Below are positions 47,521 through 56,194 of a stretch of 64,000 nucleotides of DNA, one piece after another. Every line of letters begins with the position of its first letter. Position 1 is the first letter of the stretch. The notes beneath the pieces were generated by a model that saw only the letters and a program-made list of their open reading frames with translations, had not been told where the DNA came from and made no database searches. The stretch lies in NCBI GenBank assembly GCA_016278725.1, contig JADQBG010000011.1, positions 62,001-126,000 of the forward strand, read 5' to 3'. This stretch comes from Actinomycetota bacterium. Its GTDB lineage: Bacteria > Actinomycetota > Thermoleophilia > RBG-16-64-13. Both the position numbers and the translations under genes were made by a program.

Positions 47521-48021
47521 CTACAGGTAGCGCAGTTCCAGGTAGGACCTCTGCGGAACCACGGGATCCACCCGGGCGACGCACCTACTCCCCGCGCTGA
47601 GGGCGGCCGCGCGCTCGTTCCAGTTCAGGGTCTCCAGCCTTTGGTAGCGCCGGCCGCGGTACTCGAAACTGTAGAGGACCCGAGTGCGGGCCCGCAATCG
47701 CCAGACCTGCTCCACGGTGGCCTGGACCGCGGTCCCTTCACGGAACAGCCTGCGGATCTCACGCGTTCGTAGAACCAGGGGAAGCACTCCGGCGACGGTG
47801 AAGCCCAGCGCCAAGAGCAGCGGGACATCCCCGGGCACGAGCAGGCCGGGGGTCTGGAGGTCTTCCTGGCGCCCGACGTAGAGAAGCGACAGGAGGGCAA
47901 GCAGCCAAAGGCCGCCGGCCATTGCCACGATCAGGCTGAGCTGCAGGTCCGCGGCCACGATCCGTCGGACGGAGGGTAGGCTACGGCGGGCACCGCCCTG
48001 GGTCTGCTGCCCGCCGGTCAA
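47521..48021 (-). CDS. DUF3592-like membrane protein
   Basis: The protein (up to 166 aa) has two hydrophobic helices (about 30-50 and 68-90) and then a soluble beta-rich part with GTAVQATVEQVWRLRARTRVLYSFEYRGRRYQ, typical of the DUF3592 family of small membrane proteins of unknown function. TTG 48021 is the longest start; no ribosome site is convincing, so the exact N-terminus is uncertain. It lies 28 bp after hflX and may be cotranscribed with it. Confidence 0.65.
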   Translation of the reverse strand: MTGGQQTQGGARRSLPSVRRIVAADLQLSLIVAMAGGLWLLALLSLLYVGRQEDLQTPGLLVPGDVPLLLALGFTVAGVLPLVLRTREIRRLFREGTAVQATVEQVWRLRARTRVLYSFEYRGRRYQRLETLNWNERAAALSAGSRCVARVDPVVPQRSYLELRYL

Positions 48022-48049
48022 ACGGAGAAAGGCCCGCGTGCGGCCGTAT

Positions 48050-49378
48050 TCAGGAGCCGTCGCCGGAGCCGGAGACTCCGGAGGTCAGAGCCCGGCGCCA
48101 GCGTGCGGCGGCGTCTTCCAGTTCCCCGGCGAGCGGTGCCGCCACCTGGCCGGTCACGAGCACGTCCTGATCCCGATAGTCGATCTGCACCGAGCCCCGC
48201 TCCCGCACCCGGGAAAGCAACGAGCCGGCAGTGTAGGGAATGGCCGCCTCCACCTCGACCCACATCTCGGACAAGGTCGCGGCCAGCTCTTCTCTCAACC
48301 GGTCGAGGCCGCGGCTCTGCCGGGCCGCCACCGCCACCACGTGTCTATCGTCACGGGGCGGCCGGAAGGGGTGATCCATCCCGGCTTCCACCAGGTCGAT
48401 CTTGTTGTAGACCACCACTTTGGGCTTGTGCCCGGCCCCGAGCTCGTCCAGCACGTCGCGCACGGTGCTGCGGTGTTCCTTGGCCAGCGGGTCCGAGGCG
48501 TCGACCACCTCGAGCAAGAGATCGGCCCGGGTGACTTCTTCCAGGGTTGCCCGGAAGGCCTCCACCAACTGGTGCGGGAGCTTGTGGATGAAGCCCACGG
48601 TGTCGGTCAGGATCAGGGTCTGCCCATCGCCCAGACTCACCTTGCGGCTGGTGGGATCGAGGGTGGCAAAGAGCATGTCCTCGGCTCCGACCACAGCCTC
48701 TCCGACGAGCGAGTTGAGCAAAGTCGATTTGCCCGCGTTCGTATAGCCGACGATGGCCGCGGTGGGAAGGCGGGCCTTCTCCCGGCTGCGGGCCGCGGTT
48801 TCTCGGCGGAGGCGGACTTCTTCCACGCGTTCACGCATCTTTCTGATGCGCTCGCGGATAATGCGCCGGTCGGTCTCCAGCTGCGTCTCCCCGGGGCCCC
48901 GGGTGCCAATGCCGCCACCGGTTCGGGAAAGGTGCTCCCACAGCCGGGTCAGCCGCGGCAGCTGATACTCGAGTTGGGCGAGTTCGACCTGCAGCCGGCC
49001 CTCGTGCGTGCGGGCCCGCTGGGCGAAAATGTCCAGGATGAGCCCGCTCCTGTCGAGTACCTTGACCTTGGTGATGGTCTCCAGCGCCCGCTGCTGTTTG
49101 GGCGAGAGCTCATCGTCGGAGATGAGCAGGGTGAAGCCGGTGCGCGACTTCCACTCCTTGAGCTCTTCCGCTTTGCCCTTACCCAGGTAGTAGTTGGGAT
49201 GGACGGTTTGGCGCTTCTGTGCGAAAGAACCGACCACTTCGGCTCCGGCCGTGGTGGCCAGCGAAGCGAGCTCCTCCAGAGACTCCTCGGCCGACCAACG
49301 CGGATCGTCCCCGGTGTCCACCGCGATCAGCAGAGCCTTCTCGGCCGGTTGGGCTGATTCGATGTATTCCTTTGTCAC
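48050..49378 (-). CDS. hflX: GTPase HflX
   Basis: HflX (442 aa) is a ribosome-associated GTPase that splits stalled ribosomes under stress. It has the N-terminal HflX domain (GSFAQKRQTVHPNYYLGKGK, then GRLQVELAQLEYQLPRL and GPGETQLETDRR) and a G domain with GYTNAGKST (211-219) and DTVGFIHKLP. GTG 49378 has AGGAG 7 nt upstream. The C-terminal ~60 residues end in a beta-rich domain. Confidence 0.95.
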   Translation of the reverse strand: MTKEYIESAQPAEKALLIAVDTGDDPRWSAEESLEELASLATTAGAEVVGSFAQKRQTVHPNYYLGKGKAEELKEWKSRTGFTLLISDDELSPKQQRALETITKVKVLDRSGLILDIFAQRARTHEGRLQVELAQLEYQLPRLTRLWEHLSRTGGGIGTRGPGETQLETDRRIIRERIRKMRERVEEVRLRRETAARSREKARLPTAAIVGYTNAGKSTLLNSLVGEAVVGAEDMLFATLDPTSRKVSLGDGQTLILTDTVGFIHKLPHQLVEAFRATLEEVTRADLLLEVVDASDPLAKEHRSTVRDVLDELGAGHKPKVVVYNKIDLVEAGMDHPFRPPRDDRHVVAVAARQSRGLDRLREELAATLSEMWVEVEAAIPYTAGSLLSRVRERGSVQIDYRDQDVLVTGQVAAPLAGELEDAAARWRRALTSGVSGSGDGS

Positions 49379-49447
49379 CAGTGAGCTCCTCGCCCGGTTA
49401 GCCTCGTCTGTTGGGGCCGGCTTCGCCCTTCGGCAGCCGGGCTCAGA

Positions 49448-50179
49448 CTACTCCGAGTCCCGCTTGAGGCTCTGCAGATAGACCAACCCCGGGCCGGTCA
49501 GCTTGGTCATGAACAGACCCTCTCCCCCGAACAGGATACGCCGAGCGCCGCTCACGCGCTTGATGTCGTAGTCCAGGTCTTGGGAGAAGGCGGCCAGATT
49601 GCCCGTGCTCACCAGGATGGACTCGCCTTCGCGAAGCTGCTGCTTATGGAAGTCTCCGCTGCCGTGAATCAGCACGCTGCCCTCGCCCTGGATCTTCTGC
49701 AGGAAGAGTCCGGCCCCGCCGAAAAGAGCCGCGCCCGCCCGCTTCGCCACCGTGACGTCGATCTGGATCTCAGGGCCCCAGGCTGCCAGGAACGAGCCTC
49801 TCGTGGTAACCACCGGTCCGTCGGCGAGGTCCCATTCGAGGATGTGGCCCGGTCGATTGGAAGCCAGGAGCACCTCCTGCCCGGGCCCCTCCGCCGTGAT
49901 GTGGGCGAGCGACACCCCTTCTCCCGAGAGAGAACGCCGCACGACACCCTCCAAACCCCCGGGGATGCGCAGAACCCATTGCACCCCGGGGGTGTGCGCC
50001 ATGATCGAGCCTTTGCTGGCCCACACCCTCTCGCCCGGAGCGAGCTCGAGGCGCGCGGTTTGAGCTATCTCTCCCTTGATGGTGAACCGGGTTGCGCTCC
50101 CGGCCACGGTCTGGTCTGCTTCACCGATTACTTCGCCACCTTCGAAGGAGGCGCCGGCCCCGTATTCCCCCGCCATCAT
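49448..50179 (-). CDS. TIGR00266/AIM24 family protein
   Basis: This 243-residue beta-rich protein has the family signatures VWASKGSIMAHTPGV, GEGVSLAHITAEGPGQEVLLA and LFGGAGLFLQKIQGEGSVLIHGSG. The family has no established biochemical function. The start is placed at ATG 50179, overlapping the OsmC gene TGA (ATGA); a second ATG follows directly. It is translationally coupled to the OsmC-like gene upstream. Confidence 0.85.
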   Translation of the reverse strand: MMAGEYGAGASFEGGEVIGEADQTVAGSATRFTIKGEIAQTARLELAPGERVWASKGSIMAHTPGVQWVLRIPGGLEGVVRRSLSGEGVSLAHITAEGPGQEVLLASNRPGHILEWDLADGPVVTTRGSFLAAWGPEIQIDVTVAKRAGAALFGGAGLFLQKIQGEGSVLIHGSGDFHKQQLREGESILVSTGNLAAFSQDLDYDIKRVSGARRILFGGEGLFMTKLTGPGLVYLQSLKRDSE

Positions 50180-50640
50180 TCCGACATCGGGGTTTCGTCT
50201 TCTTCCAGCTTGGCCTCCAGCGTGATCTCCACGTTTCCCCAGAGAGCCTTGGAAACCGGGCAACCCTCTTTGGCCGCCTGCGCGGCTTTCTCGAACTCAG
50301 CCTGGTCCACGCCGGGGACCACGCCGCGCACGGTCAGGTCCATGGAGGTCATTTTGAGACCGGCCTCTGTGTCATCGAGCGTCGCCACGGCGTCCACATC
50401 GAGCCTCTCGGGTGGAGTCCCCGCCTCGTCGAGCTCGTTCGAGAGCTGCATGGAAAAGCAACTGGCGTGTGCCGCCGCGATCAGTTCCTCGGGACTGGTC
50501 ATCCCGTCCGAACGCTCCGTCCGCGAGGCCCAGGTAACGTCGAAATCCTGAAATGCGCCGCTGGCGGCGGTTATCTTCCCTTTGCCGCGGGAAAGGTTGC
50601 CCTCCCACGTGGCATGAGCTCTGCGTTCCGCGATCGCCAT
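50176..50640 (-). CDS. OsmC/Ohr family protein
   Basis: The 154-residue protein is an OsmC-type peroxiredoxin, reducing organic hydroperoxides with two cysteines: Cys61 in AAHASCFSMQLS and Cys127 in AKEGCPVSKAL. The HASCFSMQLS form is typical of the OsmC rather than the Ohr subgroup. ATG 50640 is preceded by GAGGAGG. It shares an operon with the AIM24-like gene and is divergent from the zinc-ribbon gene. Confidence 0.92.
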   Translation of the reverse strand: MAIAERRAHATWEGNLSRGKGKITAASGAFQDFDVTWASRTERSDGMTSPEELIAAAHASCFSMQLSNELDEAGTPPERLDVDAVATLDDTEAGLKMTSMDLTVRGVVPGVDQAEFEKAAQAAKEGCPVSKALWGNVEITLEAKLEEDETPMSE

Positions 50641-50768
50641 GTCGTCCTCCTCGTTAGTGATTTTGCCCCTCTACCCGCGTCGCCCGCAGACTAACGCAGA
50701 CCCCCTGCGGCTCTGTCCGCCTGAGCGCGTAGACTGAAAGTCATGAACCCACCACCCGGCGAACGACC

Positions 50769-51338
50769 ATGAACGACGCACCCAAGCGCGCCAGCCGCGC
50801 AAAAACGGCCGCGGGGCCTACGGCGGGCGAGCGCCCATCCGTGCCCGGGTTCGAAGTACAGCTGGTCTGCGCCAACGGGCATCTTCTGAACGACTGGGCC
50901 CAAGCGCAGGCCGCGCCCAACGCCAAGTTCTGCCCCGAGTGCGGCGAGGGCACGCTCTCCCGCTGCCCCGAGTGCGATACCCCGCTCCGGGGCCGCTTTT
51001 TACCGGAGGGCGCGGAGCGCGAACCTGACGGCGGGAAGCGCATCGCACGGGCGCCCCGCTACTGCCACGAGTGCGGCAGCCCCTTTCCTTGGACGGCGGA
51101 ACGGCTGCTCGCCGCCGACGAACTCGCAGCCCAGTTGGACGATCTATCCGACGAGGAGCGTCGCCTGCTGCGGGCGGCCTTCCGCGACATCCTCACCGAG
51201 AATCCGCGGACGGAGGTGGCGGCGCTGCGGATCAAGCGCGCGGCCGAACACGCGGGCAAGGGGGCGAGCCGCATCCTCTTCGAAGTGGTGGAGAATCTGG
51301 CGAGCGAAACCGCGAAGCGCCTGATACTCGGGCCCTAA
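50769..51338 (+). CDS. Zinc-ribbon protein (DUF2321-like)
   Basis: This 189-residue soluble protein has a basic N-terminus, then three CxxC-type zinc ribbons (CANGH, CPECG and CPECD, and CHECG with a PFPW tail), followed by a helical C-terminal half (LDDLSDEERRLLRAAFRDIL). The organisation matches the DUF2321 group of unknown function. It is alone on the plus strand, convergent with uvrA. A nucleic-acid or protein-docking role is only a guess. Confidence 0.75.
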   Translation: MNDAPKRASRAKTAAGPTAGERPSVPGFEVQLVCANGHLLNDWAQAQAAPNAKFCPECGEGTLSRCPECDTPLRGRFLPEGAEREPDGGKRIARAPRYCHECGSPFPWTAERLLAADELAAQLDDLSDEERRLLRAAFRDILTENPRTEVAALRIKRAAEHAGKGASRILFEVVENLASETAKRLILGP

Positions 51339-51352
51339 AGACCTACAGCTCC

Positions 51353-51405
51353 GAGGCGTTTACGCCGCCTCCACGGGCTGAGGCCTTACGCCGCCTCCAC
51401 GGGCG
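51353..51405. repeat. Tandem ~26-bp duplication of the uvrA 3' end
   Basis: Copies at 51353-51379 and 51380-51405 share TTACGCCGCCTCCACGGGC, i.e. the last codons and the TAA stop of uvrA on the minus strand, with the second copy just downstream of the gene. Confidence 0.9.
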
Positions 51406-54376
51406 CGGGCACCAGGTGCCCGCCGGTCTCCCCGTACTCCTCGAAGCCGGGGAGCACCCGGCGGAGAAACTCTCCGGTATGGCTGTCGGGATGGGCGGCC
51501 ACCTCTTCGGGAGAGCCCACCGCGAGCACCCGGCCACCGCCCGCGCCGCCTTCGGGGCCCAGATCGATCAGCCAGTCGGCCGACTTGATCACGTCCAGGT
51601 TGTGTTCGATCACCAGGACGGTGTTGCCGGCATCCACCAGCCGCTGGAGCACCTCGAGCAGCTTCTCGATGTCGGCGAAGTGCAGACCGGTGGTCGGCTC
51701 GTCCAGGATGTAGAGCGTATCGCCCGTGGCGATCTTGGAGAGCTCGGTGGCCAGCTTGACCCGCTGCGCCTCTCCCCCGGAGAGAGTGGTGGAAGGCTGG
51801 CCCAGCTTGATGTAATCCAAGCCCACGTCGTGCAGGGTCTGCAGGCGCCGGGCGATCTTGGGCTGGTTCTCGAAGAAGCCGACGGCCTCCTCGACGCTCA
51901 TGTCCAGCACCTCGGCGATGTTCTTGCCCTTGAACCGCACCTCCAGGGTCTCCCGGTTATACCGCTTGCCGTGACAAACCTCGCAGGGCACGTAGACGTC
52001 GGGCAGGAAGTGCATCTCTATCTTCAGGGTACCGTCGCCGCGGCAGGCCTCGCAGCGGCCCCCCTTGACGTTGAAGCTGAACCGGCCGGGCTTGTAGCCG
52101 CGCACCCGGGCTTCCTTGGTCTGGGCGAACAGCTGGCGGATATGATCGAACACCCCGGTGTAGGTGGCCGGGTTCGAGCGAGGCGTACGGCCGATGGGCG
52201 ACTGATCGATGTCGATGACCTTGTCGAACACCTCGATGCCCTCGACCTCGCGGTGCGCGCCCGGGCGGATCCCGCTGCGCTGCAGGCGTGCGGCCAGGCC
52301 CTTGTAGATAACCTCGTTAACCAGGGTCGATTTCCCGGAACCCGACACTCCGGTGACGCAGGTGAACTTGCCCACCGGGACTTCCACATCGATATTCTTC
52401 AGGTTGTGCTGGCTGGCGCCGCGTACGGTGAAGTATCCCCGGCCCTTGCGCCGCGTGGCGGGAACGGGAATGGTGCGCTCGCGGGAGAGGAACTGCCCCG
52501 TGACCGAACGGGGCTCTGCCATCACCTCCGCCGGCGGTCCGCTGACGACCACCTCTCCCCCGTGCTCGCCGGCGCCCGGCCCCATGTCCACGATGTGGTC
52601 GGCGGAGAACATGGTCTCCTCGTCGTGTTCCACCACGATGACCGTGTTGCCCAGGTCGCGCAGCCGCAGCAGGGTCTTGATCAAGCGCTGATTGTCCCGC
52701 TGGTGCAGGCCAATGGAGGGCTCGTCCAGGATGTAGAGCACGCCCACCAGGCTGGAGCCGATCTGGGTGGCCAGACGGATGCGCTGGGCCTCTCCCCCGG
52801 AGAGCGTGCCCGCGCTCCGCGAAAGCGACAGGTAGCCCACCCCGACCGACTGCAGAAATCCCAGGCGTTCCCGGATTTCTTTGAGGATGCGGGCGCCGAT
52901 CAGCTGATCGCGCTCGGAGAGATCCAGCTCATCCAGGAAGGCGAGCAGGTCGCTGACGGAGAGCAGGGTCATCTCATAGATGCTGCGGCCGCCGACGGTC
53001 ACCGCCAGGCTCTCCGGCCGGAGACGGGCACCTTCACACTTGGGACAGGGGGTCTCGGCCATGTATTCCTCGACCTTGCCCCGCACATAATCCGAGTCGG
53101 TCTCGCGGTACCGGCGCTCGAGCCAGCCGACGATGCCCTCGAAGCGGGTCATGTAGCTGCGCTTGCGGCCGTAGCGGTTCCGATAGTTGACGTACAGCCG
53201 CTCGCCCTCGAGACCGTGCAAATAGGCCCGCTGCACCGCCTCGGGGAGCTCCTTCCAGGGAGTGTCGAGGTCGATCTCGAATCGGTCGGCTACCCCTTGG
53301 AGCACCTGGTCGTAGTACTCGGAACTCGAACCGTTCCACGGCAAGATCACCCCGCCGGCCACAGACAGTTCCGCATCGCCGATCACCAGTTCGGGGTCGA
53401 TCTCCTGGCGAAAGCCGAGGCCGCTACAGGCCGTGCAGGCGCCATGCGGTGAGTTGAAGGAGAAGATGCGGGGCTCGATCTCGGGAAGGCTCACGCCGTG
53501 TTCCGGGCAGGCCAGATTCTCGCTGAAGACCAGCGTGGTGAACTGGGCTTCGCCCGCCTTGTCACCCTTGCCCTTGCCGCCCTTGTCGCCGGTGCCGCCC
53601 TTGGCCGTCGCCTGGCCGTGGCCGTTTCCACTGCGCTCCGCCCCGCCGGCTCCGAGGAAGACATCGACTTCGATCAGACCGCCCGCTTCGTCCAGGGCGG
53701 TCTCCACGGATTCGGAAAGCCGGCGCCGGACCCCTTCCTTCATCACCAACCGGTCCACCACCACGGAGATGTCGTGGCGCACGTTCTTGTCCAGTTCGGG
53801 CAGCTCCTGGTCCAGCGTGTACTGCTCCCCATCGATCTGCACGCGGGTGAAACCCTCCTGCCGGACGCGGTCGAGCACCTCCTTGTGCCAACCCTTCTGC
53901 CCGCGCACCATTGGCGAGCGGACCACGAAACGCGTTCCCGGCTCGAGCCCCAGAATCTGATCGACGATCTGCTCTTTGGTCTGGCCTTCGATCGGCCGGC
54001 CGCAGATCCAGCAGTGCGGTTTGCCGATCCGGGCGTAGAGCAGGCGCAGGTAATCGTAGATCTCGGTGACCGTCCCCACCGTGGAGCGCGGATTGCGCGA
54101 GGTGGTCTTTTGGTCGATGGAAATCGCCGGGGACAGACCTTCGATCGAGTCCACGTCGGGCTTGTCCATCTGGCCCAAGAACTGGCGCGCGTAGGAGGAG
54201 AGACTCTCCACGTAGCGGCGCTGTCCCTCGGCGTAGATGGTGTCGAAGGCCAGGCTGGATTTGCCCGAACCGGAAAGGCCGGTTATGACGATGAAGCGAT
54301 CCCGGGGCAGGCGGAGACTGATGTCTTTGAGATTGTGCTCCCGGGCGCCGGCGACGATTAATTCATTGGAGCCCAC
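51386..54376 (-). CDS. uvrA: Excinuclease ABC subunit UvrA
   Basis: UvrA finds bulky DNA lesions and loads UvrB. It shows the first Walker [22 protein letters not shown], the zinc CxxC pairs, two ABC signatures ([14 protein letters not shown] and [14 protein letters not shown]), the second Walker [11 protein letters not shown] and DEPTTGLH. A Gly/Lys-rich insertion of about 36 residues near position 245 is unusual. I place the start at GTG 54376, 8 nt after a perfect TATAAT and with no Shine-Dalgarno; TTG 54385 would overlap that box. Length is about 996 aa. Confidence 0.96.
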   Translation of the reverse strand: MGSNELIVAGAREHNLKDISLRLPRDRFIVITGLSGSGKSSLAFDTIYAEGQRRYVESLSSYARQFLGQMDKPDVDSIEGLSPAISIDQKTTSRNPRSTVGTVTEIYDYLRLLYARIGKPHCWICGRPIEGQTKEQIVDQILGLEPGTRFVVRSPMVRGQKGWHKEVLDRVRQEGFTRVQIDGEQYTLDQELPELDKNVRHDISVVVDRLVMKEGVRRRLSESVETALDEAGGLIEVDVFLGAGGAERSGNGHGQATAKGGTGDKGGKGKGDKAGEAQFTTLVFSENLACPEHGVSLPEIEPRIFSFNSPHGACTACSGLGFRQEIDPELVIGDAELSVAGGVILPWNGSSSEYYDQVLQGVADRFEIDLDTPWKELPEAVQRAYLHGLEGERLYVNYRNRYGRKRSYMTRFEGIVGWLERRYRETDSDYVRGKVEEYMAETPCPKCEGARLRPESLAVTVGGRSIYEMTLLSVSDLLAFLDELDLSERDQLIGARILKEIRERLGFLQSVGVGYLSLSRSAGTLSGGEAQRIRLATQIGSSLVGVLYILDEPSIGLHQRDNQRLIKTLLRLRDLGNTVIVVEHDEETMFSADHIVDMGPGAGEHGGEVVVSGPPAEVMAEPRSVTGQFLSRERTIPVPATRRKGRGYFTVRGASQHNLKNIDVEVPVGKFTCVTGVSGSGKSTLVNEVIYKGLAARLQRSGIRPGAHREVEGIEVFDKVIDIDQSPIGRTPRSNPATYTGVFDHIRQLFAQTKEARVRGYKPGRFSFNVKGGRCEACRGDGTLKIEMHFLPDVYVPCEVCHGKRYNRETLEVRFKGKNIAEVLDMSVEEAVGFFENQPKIARRLQTLHDVGLDYIKLGQPSTTLSGGEAQRVKLATELSKIATGDTLYILDEPTTGLHFADIEKLLEVLQRLVDAGNTVLVIEHNLDVIKSADWLIDLGPEGGAGGGRVLAVGSPEEVAAHPDSHTGEFLRRVLPGFEEYGETGGHLVPAPVEAA

Positions 54377-54384
54377 AGCATCCA

Positions 54385-54390
54385 ATTATA
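54385..54390 (-). promoter_or_regulatory. TATAAT box, leaderless uvrA
   Basis: A perfect TATAAT on the minus strand ends 8 nt before the preferred uvrA GTG. A TTGACC 22 bp upstream of it is too far for a normal -35. Confidence 0.5.
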
Positions 54391-54430
54391 CAGGGGAAGC
54401 CGGACAGAGACCGGTCAAAAAGCCCGCAGG

Positions 54431-54811
54431 CTACTCCGATTCCTGCAGGCGGGCCGCCCCCACGCTCGCCGCGTCGAAGCCCTCGGGCAACCACATCCGC
54501 GTGCGGATGATTCCGGCAAATTCCCCATCGCCGTCGCGCCGGGCCTTGTAGCGGATCAACTGACCCACCGCGAACTTGGCGTGCTGCTCCATTTCCCCGG
54601 CGCGCATCTGCTCGACCATCCGCCCGATGGTCTCGCGCGACTTGGGCTTATGGCACGTGGTCATGATGTCCCGGCCGACGAGCTCCTCGTTCGCGAGGCG
54701 ATAGAAGTCCGACTCGAACTGGTTGGCGTAGACCACGCGCAGGTCCGCGTCGGTGACCAGGACCCCGGTCTGCAGGTGCTCGGTCAGAGCAGCTAGTTCG
54801 AATGCATCCAA
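54431..54811 (-). CDS. Single PAS-domain protein
   Basis: This 126-residue protein is essentially one PAS fold: MDAFELAALTEHLQTGVLVTD, ADLRVVYANQFESDFY, VGRDIMTTCHKP and a C-terminal GEFAGIIRTRMWLPEGF. There is no kinase, HTH or other output domain, so it would act through a partner. GGAGGG lies about 9 nt upstream of ATG 54811. It follows uvrA's promoter region; no functional link is evident. The CHKP segment could carry a cysteine/histidine cofactor site. Confidence 0.78.
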   Translation of the reverse strand: MDAFELAALTEHLQTGVLVTDADLRVVYANQFESDFYRLANEELVGRDIMTTCHKPKSRETIGRMVEQMRAGEMEQHAKFAVGQLIRYKARRDGDGEFAGIIRTRMWLPEGFDAASVGAARLQESE

Positions 54812-54892
54812 GGGGCCCTCCAGGGCTCGCCGGTACGGTCGTCAGGAGATGGACCGGAGCTTAGCTATCGAACGGCCGATCCTCGTGCAAGT

Positions 54893-55120
54893 CTACTCAC
54901 CGGCACGGATTTTCGGTCCGCTCATTGGGCAGCCGAAGAGAGGTGCGAAAACACAAAAGTCGAACAGACCGGCCAGCAGAGGGACCGCTCCGACCACCGC
55001 CACGATGGCCGCCGTCGCGCCGCCGAGTCTCATCACGCCCCAGGCGATCAGCACGACACCCGCGACGACGCGAACAATCCGACCAGCAGCAGAGGCCATG
55101 AATGTGCAGAACGGGTTCAT
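54893..55120 (-). CDS. DUF2892 (YgaP-TM-like) membrane protein
   Basis: This 75-residue protein begins MNPFCTFMASAAGRIVRVVAG and has two membrane helices with a short glycine-containing loop, ending in GLFDFCVFAPLFGCPMSG, matching the DUF2892 family, often fused or adjacent to rhodanese and other sulfur-handling proteins. ATG 55120 is supported by AGAGG at 7-nt spacing. A sulfur link would suit the Hdr/TusA operon 1 kb away but is only suggestive. Confidence 0.75.
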   Translation of the reverse strand: MNPFCTFMASAAGRIVRVVAGVVLIAWGVMRLGGATAAIVAVVGAVPLLAGLFDFCVFAPLFGCPMSGPKIRAGE

Positions 55121-55463
55121 CTCCGGTCCTCTCGAGTAGGTGATTCTGACTAGGGAGTTCATTCCCGTTGGGGCCGAATCACAATATAACGGCTCTGCCC
55201 AACGTCTCTGCGCTACACCTGTAGACCGAGGCCGTTTGCAGCCCGGGCAGAGCATAGCTCTCCATGCCGACGTATGTTAGAGCGGAAGCGTGTGTTAGGC
55301 GTCTGCGTCGCCGGAGTCCCGCTCCTTGTTTCCACAGAACGCAGCGGCCATCGCAACACCTACACCGATTTCAGCTTCGTCGGAGAGCTCGGCGCGATGT
55401 GGCTAGCGCTCGGCTGCATTTCTGTCATAACGGGTACGATCGCTCTGGGTGGGAGGCACAGAA

Positions 55464-55586
55464 ATGAACGCCACTCTGACAGCCACTTCTCCCCGAGAAA
55501 CCCTGCCGAGCCGGGATATCGGCAACGCTGCCGTTGCCGATATCTGCGACGCCTGTGGCCGAAACGGCCACCCTCCGACCAGGTGA
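55464..55586 (+). CDS. Possible 40-aa small protein with CxxC
   Basis: ATG 55464 has GGGAGG at 7-nt spacing and opens a 40-codon frame ending at 55586. The product is soluble and ends DICDACGRNGHPPTR, with a CxxC plus His that could bind zinc. Part of it is encoded by a perfect inverted repeat, which lowers trust in coding. No homology is recognised. Confidence 0.35.
   Translation: MNATLTATSPRETLPSRDIGNAAVADICDACGRNGHPPTR
55515..55544. repeat. Perfect 13-bp inverted repeat with 4-nt loop
   Basis: GATATCGGCAACG and its complement are separated by CTGC. The palindrome could form a strong hairpin or be a protein-binding site; no T tract follows. Confidence 0.8.
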
Positions 55587-55665
55587 GTCTCGGTCACGGC
55601 CAGCCAAATACAACTCGAGCAACGAAAAGGTCGCCGAGTGATAACTGAATCCGAGGAGGCATGAA

Positions 55666-56073
55666 ATGGAACGGGAATTCCCCACAGACGACGTCGAAAT
55701 GACCGTGCTCCTGGTGGTGAGCGACGTCGAGCGGGCCAAGGTCTTCTACCGCGACGTGCTGGGCGCCTCGCTCTACCGCGAGTACGCGGGCACCAGCGTG
55801 GTTCTCAGCTTCCAGGGGACCTGGCTCCTCCTGGTCACCGGGGGCGGCCCCACCGACGACAAGCCAAACGTCACCTTCGCTCCGCCCGCCGACCCCAACC
55901 GAGTCAGCCACGAGCTCACCTTGCGCGTCCCCGACTGCCACGACGCGTACGAGGCCCTGCGGGCCCGCGGCGCCCAGTTCCTTACACCTCCCATGACCCG
56001 GGGCAGCGAGACCAGAGCCTTCTTCCGCGATCCCGATGGGCATCTGCTCGAAATCAGCTCAATCGCGACGTGA
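55666..56073 (+). CDS. VOC (glyoxalase/bleomycin-resistance) family protein
   Basis: This 135-residue protein has the paired beta-alpha-beta-beta-beta modules of the vicinal-oxygen-chelate superfamily: VLLVVSDVERAKVFYRDVLGA in the first half and ETRAFFRDPDGHLLEISS with the C-terminal metal glutamate. It could be a dioxygenase, glyoxalase or drug-binding protein; substrate is unknown. GAGGAGG lies 6 nt before ATG 55666. It stands alone on the plus strand among minus-strand genes and is enclosed by 12-bp inverted repeats, suggesting it arrived as a module. Confidence 0.88.
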   Translation: MEREFPTDDVEMTVLLVVSDVERAKVFYRDVLGASLYREYAGTSVVLSFQGTWLLLVTGGGPTDDKPNVTFAPPADPNRVSHELTLRVPDCHDAYEALRARGAQFLTPPMTRGSETRAFFRDPDGHLLEISSIAT

Positions 56074-56194
56074 CCGAGACGTTGGGCGCGGCGGCGGGAA
56101 GACGACCCGGCCGGTGCCTGTTTCACTCACGGCGATTTCATGACGCCTCCACGCCGAGGCAAGGTCGCCGGCCGGATTTGGGAAAAATACGCGC

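Larger units (their letters stand above)
55121..55663. other. Intergenic/accessory segment with little recognisable coding
   Basis: Between the DUF2892 and VOC genes I see no known gene. It holds one end of a 12-bp inverted repeat (55197-55208), a GCTCTGCCC/GGGCAGAGC inverted repeat (55192-55200 with 55245-55253), GTTAGGC at 55294-55300, a weak plus-strand frame from 55274 with one membrane-like helix, and a 40-codon ORF at 55464. Composition is less GC-rich and less gene-like than its surroundings. Confidence 0.6.
55197..56087. repeat. 12-bp inverted repeats bounding the VOC module
   Basis: GCCCAACGTCTC at 55197-55208 and its exact complement GAGACGTTGGGC at 56076-56087 enclose about 0.87 kb with the small ORF and the VOC gene; the right copy begins 3 nt after the VOC stop. 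The outer seven bases fit the integron core pattern RYYYAAC/GTTRRRY. Confidence 0.7.

Noticed and set aside
51071-53452. Long plus-strand frame opposite uvrA
   Set aside because: It is antisense to UvrA Walker and signature motifs and has no recognisable fold.
55197-55300. Full integron attC site
   Set aside because: The end cores fit, but the long central imperfect palindrome is missing by eye, so I report only the inverted repeats and the hypothesis.
55274-55648. 125-codon plus-strand frame before the VOC gene
   Set aside because: Only the first ~60 residues look protein-like (one hydrophobic helix); the rest is charged low-quality sequence, there is no ribosome site, and it conflicts with the better-initiated 40-codon frame.
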